From Falsiruegeria mediterranea M17 (lineage in GTDB: Bacteria; Pseudomonadota; Alphaproteobacteria; Rhodobacterales; Rhodobacteraceae), in contig NZ_ONZG01000010.1 in NCBI RefSeq assembly GCF_900302455.1, positions 1 through 64,000 on the forward strand: a DNA stretch of 64,000 nt, in the 5' to 3' direction. The stretch's first letter is position 1. The number at the start of each line of letters is the position of its first letter. Positions 54,428 to 63,623 of this stretch are shown piece after piece. The notes under the pieces are model-generated. The model did not search any database, was not told the origin of the DNA, and saw only the letters and a program-made list of their open reading frames with translations. Both the position numbers and the translations under genes were made by a program.

Positions 54428-56295
54428 ACCGCGATCTGCACATAGTGCCCCCCGAGGCGCCGTTGGCCATGCCAGAGCAGGACTTTGGCGCGGCGTTTCG
54501 GGACGCCGACGCGCCAGAGGCGCGCCATGCGGCGGGTGTTGGCGGTTGGCGGTTCCTGGCCTTTGTGCCCGCCCTTGTGGCCACGCTCGGGCTGCTGTGG
54601 CTCATGCAGGACTGGTTCGCAGACGAAGGCATCAGTGTGGTTGAGGGCACGCTTCTGACGCTGATCTCATTCAACTTTTTCTGGATCGCCTTTACCGTCT
54701 CGACCGTGTCGATCGGCTTGATCTCTCTGTCGCGCCAAGCGCCCGCCGCCCGCCCATCAAAGCCCGAACCACTGAACGTGGCGCTGGTGATGCCGGTCTA
54801 CAACGAGGTGCCCTGGTATGTGCTGGGCAATGCGCGATCCATGCTGGAAGAGCTGCGCGCCCGCGGCGGGGTGCACCGGTATGCGATGTTCATCCTGTCC
54901 GACACCCGAGACGACGCGATTGCCGCGCAGGAGCAGGCCAGCGTCGAGGCCTTGCGCGCCTCGTTGATGCCAGGAACCGAGCTTTACTATCGCCGTCGCC
55001 CCCAGAACACCGATCGCAAAGTCGGCAACATCGCAGATTGGGTCAGCCGCTGGGGCGGTGCCTATCAGGCGATGCTGGTGCTGGATGCCGACAGCCTGAT
55101 GACCGGCCGCGCCATTGCCCGGCTGACGGATGCACTGGCCCGCGATCCCGGTGCAGGCCTGATCCAGAGCTTTCCCCAGCTGACCGGTGCACAATCCGTC
55201 TTTGCCAGGATGCAGCAATTCGCCAACGGCGTTTACGGCGCAGCGCTCGCCGAAGGTGTGGCGCGCTGGTGCGGGCAAGAGGGCAACTATTGGGGCCACA
55301 ACGCCATCATCCGAACGGCTGCATTCGCCAATTGCGCGGGGCTGCCCCGGCTACGCAATTTCCGTGGCAAGGAACAACTGATCATGAGCCACGACTTTGT
55401 CGAGGCAGGCCTGCTGCGCCGTGCGGGGTGGTCCGTACGGTTCCTGCCGCGCATCCGCGGGTCATATGAGGAAACGCCCCCGACCCTGATCGATCATGTG
55501 TTGAGGGATCGTCGCTGGTGTCAGGGCAACCTGCAGCACCTGAACTTGCTGGGTGCGCGTGGGTTCCGCTCGATCTCGCGGTTTCATCTGTTCCATGGGG
55601 CCATCGGCTACCTGATGTCGCCCATCTGGTTTGCTCTGTTGGTGATGTGGGCGTTGATTGGTCAGGGCGAGGATGCAAGCGTTTTGCACTACTTCCGTCC
55701 CGACAACCCGCTGTTCCCCCAGTGGCCCGAAATGACCGAAGGGCGCCACGTGCTGATCATCGTGCTGATGTACGCCATGCTGCTGGTACCCAAGCTGATG
55801 GGTGCTGCGGCCCTGCCCCTGACCGGCGCGCGCTATACCGAGTTTGGCGGTGGTTGGCGGTTCACACTGTCATTTATGTCCGAGGTGATCCTGTCGGTGA
55901 TCTACGCTCCAATCCTGATGGTGCAGCAAATGATCGCCGTGTTCCGCACGATGCTGGGTCTGCAAAAGGGCTGGTCGCCCCAGGCCCGCGACGGCGGAAC
56001 TTACGGCCTGAGAACGCTGGCCATGTGTCACGCTTTGGAAACGATCAGTGGATTGGTGCTGACCACGGGGATCATATCAGGGTTGGTCTCGGTGTGGCTT
56101 GCGCCAATTGCTCTCAGCTTGGCTTTGGCCATTCCGTTGTCCGCCCTGAGCGGAGTGACTGCAAAAACGGCGCGCAATCTTTTGGGCTTGCGCGAAGACT
56201 TTCGCGAGCCTGCCATTGCACAGGCTGCGCGGCACTACCGAACAGAACTGAAATCGCTCCTGGACAACAACTCCTCGGCCACTCCGGCAGAGTGA
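54415..56295 (+). CDS. opgH: OpgH, glucans biosynthesis glucosyltransferase
   Basis: A 626-residue family-2 glycosyltransferase with several transmembrane helices. Motifs seen are VMPVYNEVPWYVLGN, LDADSLMTGRAI and RDRRWCQGNLQH (the QxxRW-type element). It polymerises glucose from UDP-glucose across the inner membrane. It is shorter than the E. coli protein (over 800 residues), lacking its long N-terminus, as in other Rhodobacteraceae. It starts at GTG 54415, or TTG 54424. It ends about 40 bases before a dispersed repeat. Confidence 0.93.
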   Translation: MDRLNRDLHIVPPEAPLAMPEQDFGAAFRDADAPEARHAAGVGGWRFLAFVPALVATLGLLWLMQDWFADEGISVVEGTLLTLISFNFFWIAFTVSTVSIGLISLSRQAPAARPSKPEPLNVALVMPVYNEVPWYVLGNARSMLEELRARGGVHRYAMFILSDTRDDAIAAQEQASVEALRASLMPGTELYYRRRPQNTDRKVGNIADWVSRWGGAYQAMLVLDADSLMTGRAIARLTDALARDPGAGLIQSFPQLTGAQSVFARMQQFANGVYGAALAEGVARWCGQEGNYWGHNAIIRTAAFANCAGLPRLRNFRGKEQLIMSHDFVEAGLLRRAGWSVRFLPRIRGSYEETPPTLIDHVLRDRRWCQGNLQHLNLLGARGFRSISRFHLFHGAIGYLMSPIWFALLVMWALIGQGEDASVLHYFRPDNPLFPQWPEMTEGRHVLIIVLMYAMLLVPKLMGAAALPLTGARYTEFGGGWRFTLSFMSEVILSVIYAPILMVQQMIAVFRTMLGLQKGWSPQARDGGTYGLRTLAMCHALETISGLVLTTGIISGLVSVWLAPIALSLALAIPLSALSGVTAKTARNLLGLREDFREPAIAQAARHYRTELKSLLDNNSSATPAE

Positions 56296-56333
56296 TCACC
56301 AAACGGTGTCGACCTGTTTTGCAGTTCAGGGAC

Positions 56334-56543
56334 GCTCCCGCCCGTCGTTCGTGCATCAAAGATGCCCTCCTCCCGTTGGGCCGGGCGCCGGGCTGCGCCC
56401 GGCGGTTGGCGTTTGGTGCCAGGCAATTTGACCAAAAGAAAAAGCATTCACCACAGGCGCAACCGCGCCGAGCGACAAGCGAGGCGCCCGGCCCAAGGCC
56501 GTTGGCGGGGCTGACGCAGTCAGGTCTGCTCGGGCGCGGGAGC
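56334..56543. repeat. Dispersed intergenic repeat, copy 2 (about 210 bp)
   Basis: Both ends and two inner blocks match the copy at 44761-44990: GCTCCCGCCC, CTCCCGTTGGGCCGGG, GGGGCTGACGCAGTCAGGTC and GGGCGCGGGAGC. The centre differs and includes an AT-richer stretch and a CCGGGCGCCGGGCTGCGCCCGG hairpin. It lies between the convergent opgH and esterase genes. Confidence 0.85.
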
Positions 56544-56566
56544 ACCCCCGTGTCAAGAGACGCCTC

Positions 56567-57388
56567 CTAGCTTCCAGGTAGGCCTTCAAACCAATCCACC
56601 ACCAGATCCGCCCATCCTTTGGGCACTTGGTGGCCCCCGGGAAACAAAACAAATTCCAGCGCACGGTCCGCTCCACAACTCCAGCGGCGGTGCATGAAGT
56701 CTCCGTTCCGGCTAAACCCCGCGGGTTTGTGGTCCGTGCATTCGTTGACGTTGCGCCAAATCTCGAGGCCAGCAAAGATGTCGCCCTGAACAAAGCGCCC
56801 GCCACCCAACACGCGGCCCTCCAGCGGGACAACATTGTCTGTCCAGCCATGGGTGTGCAGCATCCGGATCGGACCATTGCACTCGGTCGGCTGCGGACGC
56901 CAGAACCCGCCTGACACCGGCACATAGGCCGAAAACGCCTCGGGCGCTGCACAAGCCAGGTAATTGACCATGAAGCCGCCCGCGGAAAACCCACCCAGCA
57001 TCACCCGCCCCTCATCCACACCAAAACGATCCACCGCGTCCGCCACCACGGATTTCAAGAACCCCGTCTCGTCGCGCCCCTCCCAGCCGGGGTAGAAATT
57101 CCAACTCAAACCCCGGTTCGATCCGATCCGTTGCGAGCCATTGGGCGCCATCACCGCATACCCCCGCCCGAGCAGGCCATCCACCATGGCTCGGTTGCGC
57201 ATCGTGGCCGCTCCATTGCCGCCATAGCCGTGCAGGAATACCACCAGCGGCGGCGTCTCTGCGCGCGGCAGCTCGATGTGATAGCTGCCGCCTTCGATCT
57301 CACACGCGTCTTCCGGCCCACCACAAGCTGCCTGCACACCCTGACCCGCTGCGATCAGACCCAGGCCCATCAGAAAACGCCGGATCAT
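56567..57388 (-). CDS. Exported polyhydroxybutyrate-depolymerase-like esterase
   Basis: A 273-residue alpha/beta-hydrolase with a signal peptide (to about Ala21). LVVFLHGYGGNGAATM carries the oxyanion-hole histidine-glycine, the nucleophile serine is in VMLGGFSAGGFMVNYLA near residue 155, and the histidine is in FPGGHQVPKGW. It belongs to the LpqC/PHB-depolymerase family. Substrate may be an ester polymer or feruloyl-type ester. It overlaps the rhodanese gene by ATGA. Confidence 0.88.
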   Translation of the reverse strand: MIRRFLMGLGLIAAGQGVQAACGGPEDACEIEGGSYHIELPRAETPPLVVFLHGYGGNGAATMRNRAMVDGLLGRGYAVMAPNGSQRIGSNRGLSWNFYPGWEGRDETGFLKSVVADAVDRFGVDEGRVMLGGFSAGGFMVNYLACAAPEAFSAYVPVSGGFWRPQPTECNGPIRMLHTHGWTDNVVPLEGRVLGGGRFVQGDIFAGLEIWRNVNECTDHKPAGFSRNGDFMHRRWSCGADRALEFVLFPGGHQVPKGWADLVVDWFEGLPGS

Positions 57389-57855
57389 CCCGATCCTCCC
57401 TCAACTTGCGTAACCGGCAGGCCGGTTTTCAACCAGCCCGGACCGGCGGCCGAACCCAGCATCCCCTCGGGCACATCAACAATGTTGGAAAAGCCCGCCT
57501 CGGTCAGCGCGCGGCTCAGACGGGCCGAGCGCACACCGCGCGCGCAGATCACGGCGATGGGGCGGGTCTTGTCAGCGCCTGCGACCTGCGCAAGTGCCGT
57601 CAGAAAGTCGTCGCGTCGCATGTCGATTGGATGGGCCCCGGATGGAACCCCGGTGGCCATCCATTCACGCGGTGTACGGATATCCACCAGCACAACATCG
57701 CCTTGCGCTGCGGCCTCATGCGCTTGCGTCACCGTCAGCTTGGCGCCCCCATAGTGAGGTGGTGTTGCGCGCCACCAATAAACGCCAGTAGCAAGCGCCG
57801 CCGCGCCGCCAAATAGCACCATTCGTCGTGTGGGAAAATTTCTTTGCCGCGTCAT
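57385..57855 (-). CDS. Membrane-anchored or exported rhodanese-domain protein
   Basis: A 156-residue protein with an N-terminal basic-hydrophobic segment (TRRMVLFGGAAALATGVYWW, Tat-like or a membrane anchor) and one rhodanese domain. DIRTPREWMATGVPSGA is present, with the active-site loop ICARGVRSARLS giving the catalytic cysteine. The ATG at 57855 is preferred over the longer frame. It is coupled to the esterase by a four-base overlap; why they pair is not obvious. Confidence 0.88.
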   Translation of the reverse strand: MTRQRNFPTRRMVLFGGAAALATGVYWWRATPPHYGGAKLTVTQAHEAAAQGDVVLVDIRTPREWMATGVPSGAHPIDMRRDDFLTALAQVAGADKTRPIAVICARGVRSARLSRALTEAGFSNIVDVPEGMLGSAAGPGWLKTGLPVTQVEGGSG

Positions 57856-58080
57856 GTTAGCGCGCCTTGACCTGTTTCTGAAGCAATCGGAACAACTGGA
57901 CTTATCTAGGACGCGAACCGGCGAGAAATCCACTCAAGTTCCCGTCAGAACCGCCAAAAACCACCCAGAATCGGTATCGGACCAAAATCGTAAATATTTC
58001 AAGGTCTGGACAGGCGGCGAAATATCCTTACTCAAAATACAGGTTTACGTCCGAACCAGGCAAATAGCGGAGGATTGCTT

Positions 58081-60945
58081 GTGTCCCTGTTCCTGATAGC
58101 AGCCTTGCCATTTCTTGGAGCGGTCTTTCCCGCCCTGCTGATCCGAGCTGGCCGCAACGCCTCGTCCGCCTCTGCCGGGGCGACGACGTTTCTGGCGCTG
58201 CTGGGATTGCTGGTCAACGCCCCCGCCGTGTTTCGCGGAGAGGTCGTCACCGCACGTTTTGACTGGCTGCCCGGATTGGGGTTGAACGCGAACTTCTACC
58301 TCGACGGTCTGGGTTTTCTTTTTGCCGGGATGATCCTGGGCATTGGCCTGTTGATCATCCTCTACGCGCGGTTCTACCTGTCACGCGAAGACCCGATGGG
58401 TCAGTTTTATACCTATCTTCTGCTCTTTCAGGGTGCGATGGTGGGCATCGTTCTGTCCGATAACATCCTGCTGTTGTTAATTTTCTGGGAACTCACCTCG
58501 CTCAGTTCGTTCCTGCTGATCGGCTATTGGAAGCACCTACCCGCCGGGCGACAGGGCGCCCGCATGGCGCTGGCCGTGACAGGTTCAGGCGGATTGGCGA
58601 TGATCGCGGGCATGCTGATCCTGGGAAATATCGTCGGAAGCTATGACCTGACCGTGATCTTGCAGAACAAAGAGCTGATCCAGGCCTCGCCGTATTACAT
58701 GCCAGCGCTGATCCTGATCCTGATCGGGGCCTTCACCAAGTCGGCGCAGTTCCCGTTTCACTTCTGGCTGCCGCACGCGATGGCCGCGCCGACACCGGTT
58801 TCGGCCTATCTGCACTCGGCCACGATGGTGAAGGCGGGCCTGTTCTTGATGGCGCGGATGTGGCCGGTTTTGGCGGGCACCGACGCCTGGTTCTACATTG
58901 TGGCCACAACTGGTCTTATCACCATGCTTCTGGGTGCGGTGATCGCCCTGTTCAAAGATGACCTAAAGGCGCTTTTGGCCTTTTCGACGGTTTCTCACCT
59001 GGGTCTGATCACCATGCTATTGGGTTTTGGCACCAAGTTTGCAGCGGTGGTTGCAGTGTTCCACATCATCAACCACGCGACGTTCAAGGCGGCACTCTTC
59101 ATGTCGGCGGGTATCGTTGATCACGAGACGCACACACGCGACATCAAACGACTGGGCGGCTTGCGACACCTGATGCCGGTGACTTTCATCATCGCCACGG
59201 TGGCGTCACTGTCGATGGCCGGTATTCCACCGCTCAACGGCTTCTTGTCGAAAGAGATGATGCTGGATGCGGCGGTCCACACCACGTGGCTGAACTCGCC
59301 CTATCTGGTGCCTGGCGTGGTGCTGATTGCGGCTCTGTTCTCGGCGGCCTATTCTTTCCGCTACATCGCGCATGTCTTCTTGGGACCGGTCCGCGACGAC
59401 TATCCCGCGAAACCGCATGATCCGGGCGTTGGCATGTGGCTGGCACCCGCGTTTCTCGTCACGCTTGTTGTCCTGATCGGCCTCTTTTCCAGCGCCATTG
59501 TCGGGCCCTTGGTCGCTGTTGCCTCTGGCGCGGTGATTGGTGGAGAAAAGCTGCCCTACTACTCGCTCAAAATCTGGCATGGGTTCAACGCGGCGCTCTA
59601 CATGTCCATCGTGGCCACCATAGGTGCTGTCATCCTTTTGGCGATGCACGGGCGGTTCGAGCGGGTCTGGAACGCCCTTCCCCGTCCCGAAGCCAAGGTC
59701 ATCTTTGATGCAGTCATCGGCTGTCTGACGGCCACCAGCCGCAAAATCACCGAGGGGCTGCACAACCGCTCGATGGCGCGGTATTCGGCAATCTTTGTTG
59801 TCTTTGTCGTCTCGCTGGCGGGCTATGGCTATTATACGGGCACGGATTCGGTTCCGACGCGGATCGGGATCGAGGCTGGCGTCATGCCGATCATCGGCTG
59901 GATCTGTCTGATGGGGGCCACGATCTGTCTGGTGGTGTTCCACCACAACCGCTTTGTCTCGCTGGTGTTGGTGGGTGTCGTGGGTCTGATCATCTCGATC
60001 GGGTTCAACTACCTGTCCGCACCCGACCTGGCGCTGACACAGATCTCGGTCGAGGTGGTGACGATCATCCTGCTCTTGTTGGCGCTGAACTTCATGCCCA
60101 AGGAAACCCCGTGGGAAACCACCAACGAGCGGCGGTTCCGTGATGTGATCATCGCCGGCATTTCTGGTCTGGGCGTTGGCGGGCTGATCTATGCGCTGAT
60201 GATGCGCGATTTTGCCTTCCCGACGATCTCGGAATTCCACCTGGCGAACTCCTACAAGGGCGGCGGCGGCACCAATGTGGTCAACGTGATCCTAGTGGAC
60301 TTCAGGGGCTTTGATACCTTTGGCGAGATCATCGTTCTGGGGATCGCCGCGCTGGTGATCTATGCCCTGACCGAAGCGGTGCTGGGCACCCGCGTGCGGG
60401 CCTATCTGCTGAACCGCAAGCCGGATATGCCGCAATCGGGTGATGCCCACCCGCTGATGATGGTGGTGGTCACCCGCGTGATGATGCCGATTGCCCTGAT
60501 GGTGGCGGCCTATATCTTCTTCCGGGGTCACAACCTGCCTGGAGGCGGCTTCATCGCCGGCCTGATCGCTGCAATCGCCTTTATCATGCAGTACATGGCC
60601 AGCGGGTTCAGCTGGGCGGCAGAGCGGCAGAAGGTGTTCTATCACGGCATCATCGGTTCGGGCGTGTTGATCGCCGCGATCACCGGCATGGGCGCGTGGT
60701 TGAACGGCAAACCGTTCCTGACCAGCGATTTCGGCTACATCCACTGGCCACCGCTGGAGGAATTCGAATGGGCCACCGCCATGGGCTTTGACCTGGGCGT
60801 GTTCCTGGCCGTTGTGGGCGCGGTGATGCTGGCGCTGGAAAGCCTGTCGCGCTTTGCCTGGCAGCCTGGCATTGCGTCAGAGCACGCGATGGACATCAAC
60901 CCCGCCCGCGATGATGAAGACACCGAAGAAAAGAAGGAGGTCTGA
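58081..60945 (+). CDS. mrpA: Mrp/Mnh Na+/H+ antiporter, fused subunits A and B
   Basis: A 954-residue membrane protein with a NuoL-like MrpA part (for example FWLPHAMAAPTPVSAYLHSA) to about residue 770. An MrpB-like C-terminal domain follows, with RGHNLPGGGFIAGLIAA near residue 820. A separate mrpB gene is absent. GTG 58081 lies seven bases after GGAGG and is the best start; TTG 58075 is too close. It is the first gene of a group 2-type mrpA/B-C-D-E-F-G operon. Confidence 0.95.
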   Translation: MSLFLIAALPFLGAVFPALLIRAGRNASSASAGATTFLALLGLLVNAPAVFRGEVVTARFDWLPGLGLNANFYLDGLGFLFAGMILGIGLLIILYARFYLSREDPMGQFYTYLLLFQGAMVGIVLSDNILLLLIFWELTSLSSFLLIGYWKHLPAGRQGARMALAVTGSGGLAMIAGMLILGNIVGSYDLTVILQNKELIQASPYYMPALILILIGAFTKSAQFPFHFWLPHAMAAPTPVSAYLHSATMVKAGLFLMARMWPVLAGTDAWFYIVATTGLITMLLGAVIALFKDDLKALLAFSTVSHLGLITMLLGFGTKFAAVVAVFHIINHATFKAALFMSAGIVDHETHTRDIKRLGGLRHLMPVTFIIATVASLSMAGIPPLNGFLSKEMMLDAAVHTTWLNSPYLVPGVVLIAALFSAAYSFRYIAHVFLGPVRDDYPAKPHDPGVGMWLAPAFLVTLVVLIGLFSSAIVGPLVAVASGAVIGGEKLPYYSLKIWHGFNAALYMSIVATIGAVILLAMHGRFERVWNALPRPEAKVIFDAVIGCLTATSRKITEGLHNRSMARYSAIFVVFVVSLAGYGYYTGTDSVPTRIGIEAGVMPIIGWICLMGATICLVVFHHNRFVSLVLVGVVGLIISIGFNYLSAPDLALTQISVEVVTIILLLLALNFMPKETPWETTNERRFRDVIIAGISGLGVGGLIYALMMRDFAFPTISEFHLANSYKGGGGTNVVNVILVDFRGFDTFGEIIVLGIAALVIYALTEAVLGTRVRAYLLNRKPDMPQSGDAHPLMMVVVTRVMMPIALMVAAYIFFRGHNLPGGGFIAGLIAAIAFIMQYMASGFSWAAERQKVFYHGIIGSGVLIAAITGMGAWLNGKPFLTSDFGYIHWPPLEEFEWATAMGFDLGVFLAVVGAVMLALESLSRFAWQPGIASEHAMDINPARDDEDTEEKKEV

Positions 60946-60946
60946 G

Positions 60947-61291
60947 ATGGAATTCCTTCTGGCCAGTGCTGTTGGAATGTTGACCGCCGCTGGGGTTTAT
61001 CTGTTGCTCCGGCGCCGGACGTTCCCGGTAATTGTGGGGATTTCGCTGTTGTCTTATGCGGTGAATGTGTTCCTTTTTGCGACCGGACGATTGGCGTTGA
61101 ACGCACCTCCCGTTTTGAACAAATATGCCGATGTGCCTTATACTGACCCGCTGCCGCAGGCGCTGGTTCTGACGGCCATCGTGATCTCATTCGGGATGAC
61201 CGCAGTGGTCGTGATGATCGCGCTCAGCGCCTATCTGTCGTCGCAAAACGACCGCATCGACATGTCCGAGAACACGGGGGACGACGTATGA
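60947..61291 (+). CDS. mrpC: Mrp antiporter subunit C
   Basis: A 114-residue NuoK-like protein with three transmembrane helices and the motif ISLLSYAVNVFLFATGRL. It is one base downstream of mrpA/B, with a GGAGG site, and overlaps mrpD by ATGA. Confidence 0.95.
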   Translation: MEFLLASAVGMLTAAGVYLLLRRRTFPVIVGISLLSYAVNVFLFATGRLALNAPPVLNKYADVPYTDPLPQALVLTAIVISFGMTAVVVMIALSAYLSSQNDRIDMSENTGDDV

Positions 61292-62850
61292 GCCACCTGA
61301 TTGTCGCCCCGATCGTGCTGCCAGCGGTGCTGGCGCCGTTCATCATCATGGTTCTGCGCCATCACCTGAGCTTGCAGCGAATCTTTTCCGTGGCCGGCAC
61401 GGTCATGCTGTTGGCGATCTCGCTTGCTTTGCTGGGGATGACACTGGACGGGCAGGTGCACGTCTATGAGTTGGGCGATTGGCCAGCGCCCTTTGGCATT
61501 GTCATGGTGCTGGATCGTCTCTCGGCCCTGATGGTGCTGCTGACGGCGGTGCTGGCCATGGTGGTGGTGCTCTATTCCATCGGTTCTGGCTGGGACAACC
61601 GAGGGCGCCATTTCCATGCGCTTTTGCAATTCCAGCTCATGGGGGTATGTGGTGCCTTCCTGACCGGTGACGCCTTCAACCTCTTTGTGTTTTTTGAGGT
61701 TTTGCTGATCGCATCCTACGGCCTGATGATCCACGGCGGTGGCCCGCGCCGTTTGCGGGCGGGCGTTCAATATGTGGTCTACAACCTGCTTGGCTCGACC
61801 CTGTTCCTGTTTGCCCTTGGCACGCTTTATGCGGTGACCGGTACGCTCAACATGGCGGATCTTGCCGTGCGCGTGGGTGAGATGCCCGCAGATGACACCG
61901 CCCTGCTGCGCGTGGGTGCGGTGCTACTGTTGCTGGTGTTCTGCGTCAAAGCCGCGGTCCTGCCGCTGCATTTCTGGCTGCCCACCAGCTATGCCAACGC
62001 GCCGCTGCCCGTCTCAGCGCTGTTTGCGATCATGACCAAGGTCGGCGCCTATTCGATCCTGCGCATCTACACGCTGGTCTTTGGCCCCGAGGTTGAGGCA
62101 ACCGCCGGGTTGGTCGGCGACTGGCTGCTGCCTGCTGCGATGCTGACGTTGATTGTGGGGTCCATCGGTATCCTGGGCACAAGGATCATCAACCGCATGA
62201 TCGCCTTCGGCGCCATCGCCTCGATGGGGACGCTGTTGATTTCCATCGCGCTCTTCACCCCCATAGGAACCAGCGCTGCGCTCTACTATACGATCCACTC
62301 GACCATCGCGACGGCACTGTTGTTTCTGGTGGCCGATCAAGTACGCGAGCGACGCGGTATCCGCATCCGCTCGCACAGCCCGATGCCGCAGGCCGGGTTG
62401 CTGGCAGGCCTCTTCTTTGTAGGGGCCATCGCAATGGCAGGGATGCCGCCGCTGTCTGGCTTTGTCGGCAAGCTGCTGGTCATGGATGCCGCCCGCCAAA
62501 GCACCGATTTCGGCGTGATCTGGGCCGTGATCCTGATCAGCTCGTTCATCACCATCGTGGGTTTTGCCCGCTCAGGCTCGATCATCTTCTGGCGCAGCCA
62601 CGACCCCGATTTCATCGACGCACCCGAACCCGAAGTCGAAATTGAAGGCACCGAAGACGAGCACGCCAAGGAGCCCGCGCCTGAACCGTACCCCGGCCTC
62701 GCTTTCTCGTCCGTCTTCGGATTGGTGGCCCTGCTGGTTCTGCTCACTATCTTTGCCGGGCCCGTACTGGAATTCACAGGCGAGACAGCCGCACAGCTTT
62801 TTGATCCGTCCGCCTATATCGACGCCGTTTTGCATGGGGGACAGAAATGA
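61288..62850 (+). CDS. mrpD: Mrp antiporter subunit D
   Basis: A 520-residue NuoM/N-like membrane subunit. It has the proton-channel segment VKAAVLPLHFWLPTSYANAP and IATALLFLVADQVRERRG. It has an acidic insert (EPEVEIEGTEDEHAKEPAPE) near residue 445. It is coupled to mrpC and mrpE by four-base overlaps. Confidence 0.95.
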   Translation: MSHLIVAPIVLPAVLAPFIIMVLRHHLSLQRIFSVAGTVMLLAISLALLGMTLDGQVHVYELGDWPAPFGIVMVLDRLSALMVLLTAVLAMVVVLYSIGSGWDNRGRHFHALLQFQLMGVCGAFLTGDAFNLFVFFEVLLIASYGLMIHGGGPRRLRAGVQYVVYNLLGSTLFLFALGTLYAVTGTLNMADLAVRVGEMPADDTALLRVGAVLLLLVFCVKAAVLPLHFWLPTSYANAPLPVSALFAIMTKVGAYSILRIYTLVFGPEVEATAGLVGDWLLPAAMLTLIVGSIGILGTRIINRMIAFGAIASMGTLLISIALFTPIGTSAALYYTIHSTIATALLFLVADQVRERRGIRIRSHSPMPQAGLLAGLFFVGAIAMAGMPPLSGFVGKLLVMDAARQSTDFGVIWAVILISSFITIVGFARSGSIIFWRSHDPDFIDAPEPEVEIEGTEDEHAKEPAPEPYPGLAFSSVFGLVALLVLLTIFAGPVLEFTGETAAQLFDPSAYIDAVLHGGQK

Positions 62851-63344
62851 AGGTTCTACGTCGGATATTTCCCCACCCGCATCTGACCCTGCTGCTGACG
62901 CTGGTCTGGATGCTGCTGGCCAACTCGCTGTCGCTGAATTCGCTGGTGTTCGGCCTTTTCCTGGGCGTGGTGATCCCCTTTGTCACGCAACCCTATTGGC
63001 CCGACCAACCCAAACTGCGCAATTGGCTGATGATCATCGAATACATCCTCGTTGTGCTCTATGACATCGTTGTTGCGAACATCGTCGTGGCCCGCGTCAT
63101 CCTGTTCAAACGCGACCAGGACCGGCAACCCGCCTGGATCTGTGTTCCATTGGAGCTGCGCACGCCCGAGGCGATCACGGTTTTGGCAGGCACCATCACC
63201 ATGACCCCTGGCACGGTCACCGCCGATCTGTCGTCCGAAGGTCACAACCTGCTGGTTCACTGCCTGGACGCCCCCGACCCCGACGCCGTGCGGGACGAGA
63301 TCAAACAGCGCTATGAACGCCGCCTGAAGGAGATTTTCGAATGA
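62847..63344 (+). CDS. mrpE: Mrp antiporter subunit E
   Basis: A 165-residue MrpE-family protein with two N-terminal transmembrane helices and a soluble C-terminal domain containing TITMTPGTVTADLSSEG. It is coupled to mrpD and mrpF. Confidence 0.94.
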   Translation: MKVLRRIFPHPHLTLLLTLVWMLLANSLSLNSLVFGLFLGVVIPFVTQPYWPDQPKLRNWLMIIEYILVVLYDIVVANIVVARVILFKRDQDRQPAWICVPLELRTPEAITVLAGTITMTPGTVTADLSSEGHNLLVHCLDAPDPDAVRDEIKQRYERRLKEIFE

Positions 63345-63610
63345 TCACCTACGCTATCTACTTCACCTTCTCCTGTTTCGGCGCGGGCCTATTGATGAAC
63401 CTGTACAAGATCGCCACGGCCAAAGGCGTCGGCGACCGGGTTCTGGCGCTTGATACGATGGTGATCAACGCCATCGCCCTGATGATCCTTTATGGCCTTG
63501 CCTTGGGGACCGAGGTGTTCTTTGAGGCCGCCATGATCATCGCCATGCTGGGCTTCGTCTCAACCGTCGCATACGCGCGCTTTTTGCTGCGCGGCAACAT
63601 CATCGAATAA
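63341..63610 (+). CDS. mrpF: Mrp antiporter subunit F
   Basis: An 89-residue three-helix membrane protein of the MrpF/PhaF family (DRVLALDTMVINAIALMILY). It overlaps mrpE by ATGA. Confidence 0.93.
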   Translation: MITYAIYFTFSCFGAGLLMNLYKIATAKGVGDRVLALDTMVINAIALMILYGLALGTEVFFEAAMIIAMLGFVSTVAYARFLLRGNIIE

Positions 63611-63623
63611 GGGAGGGGAAGAC

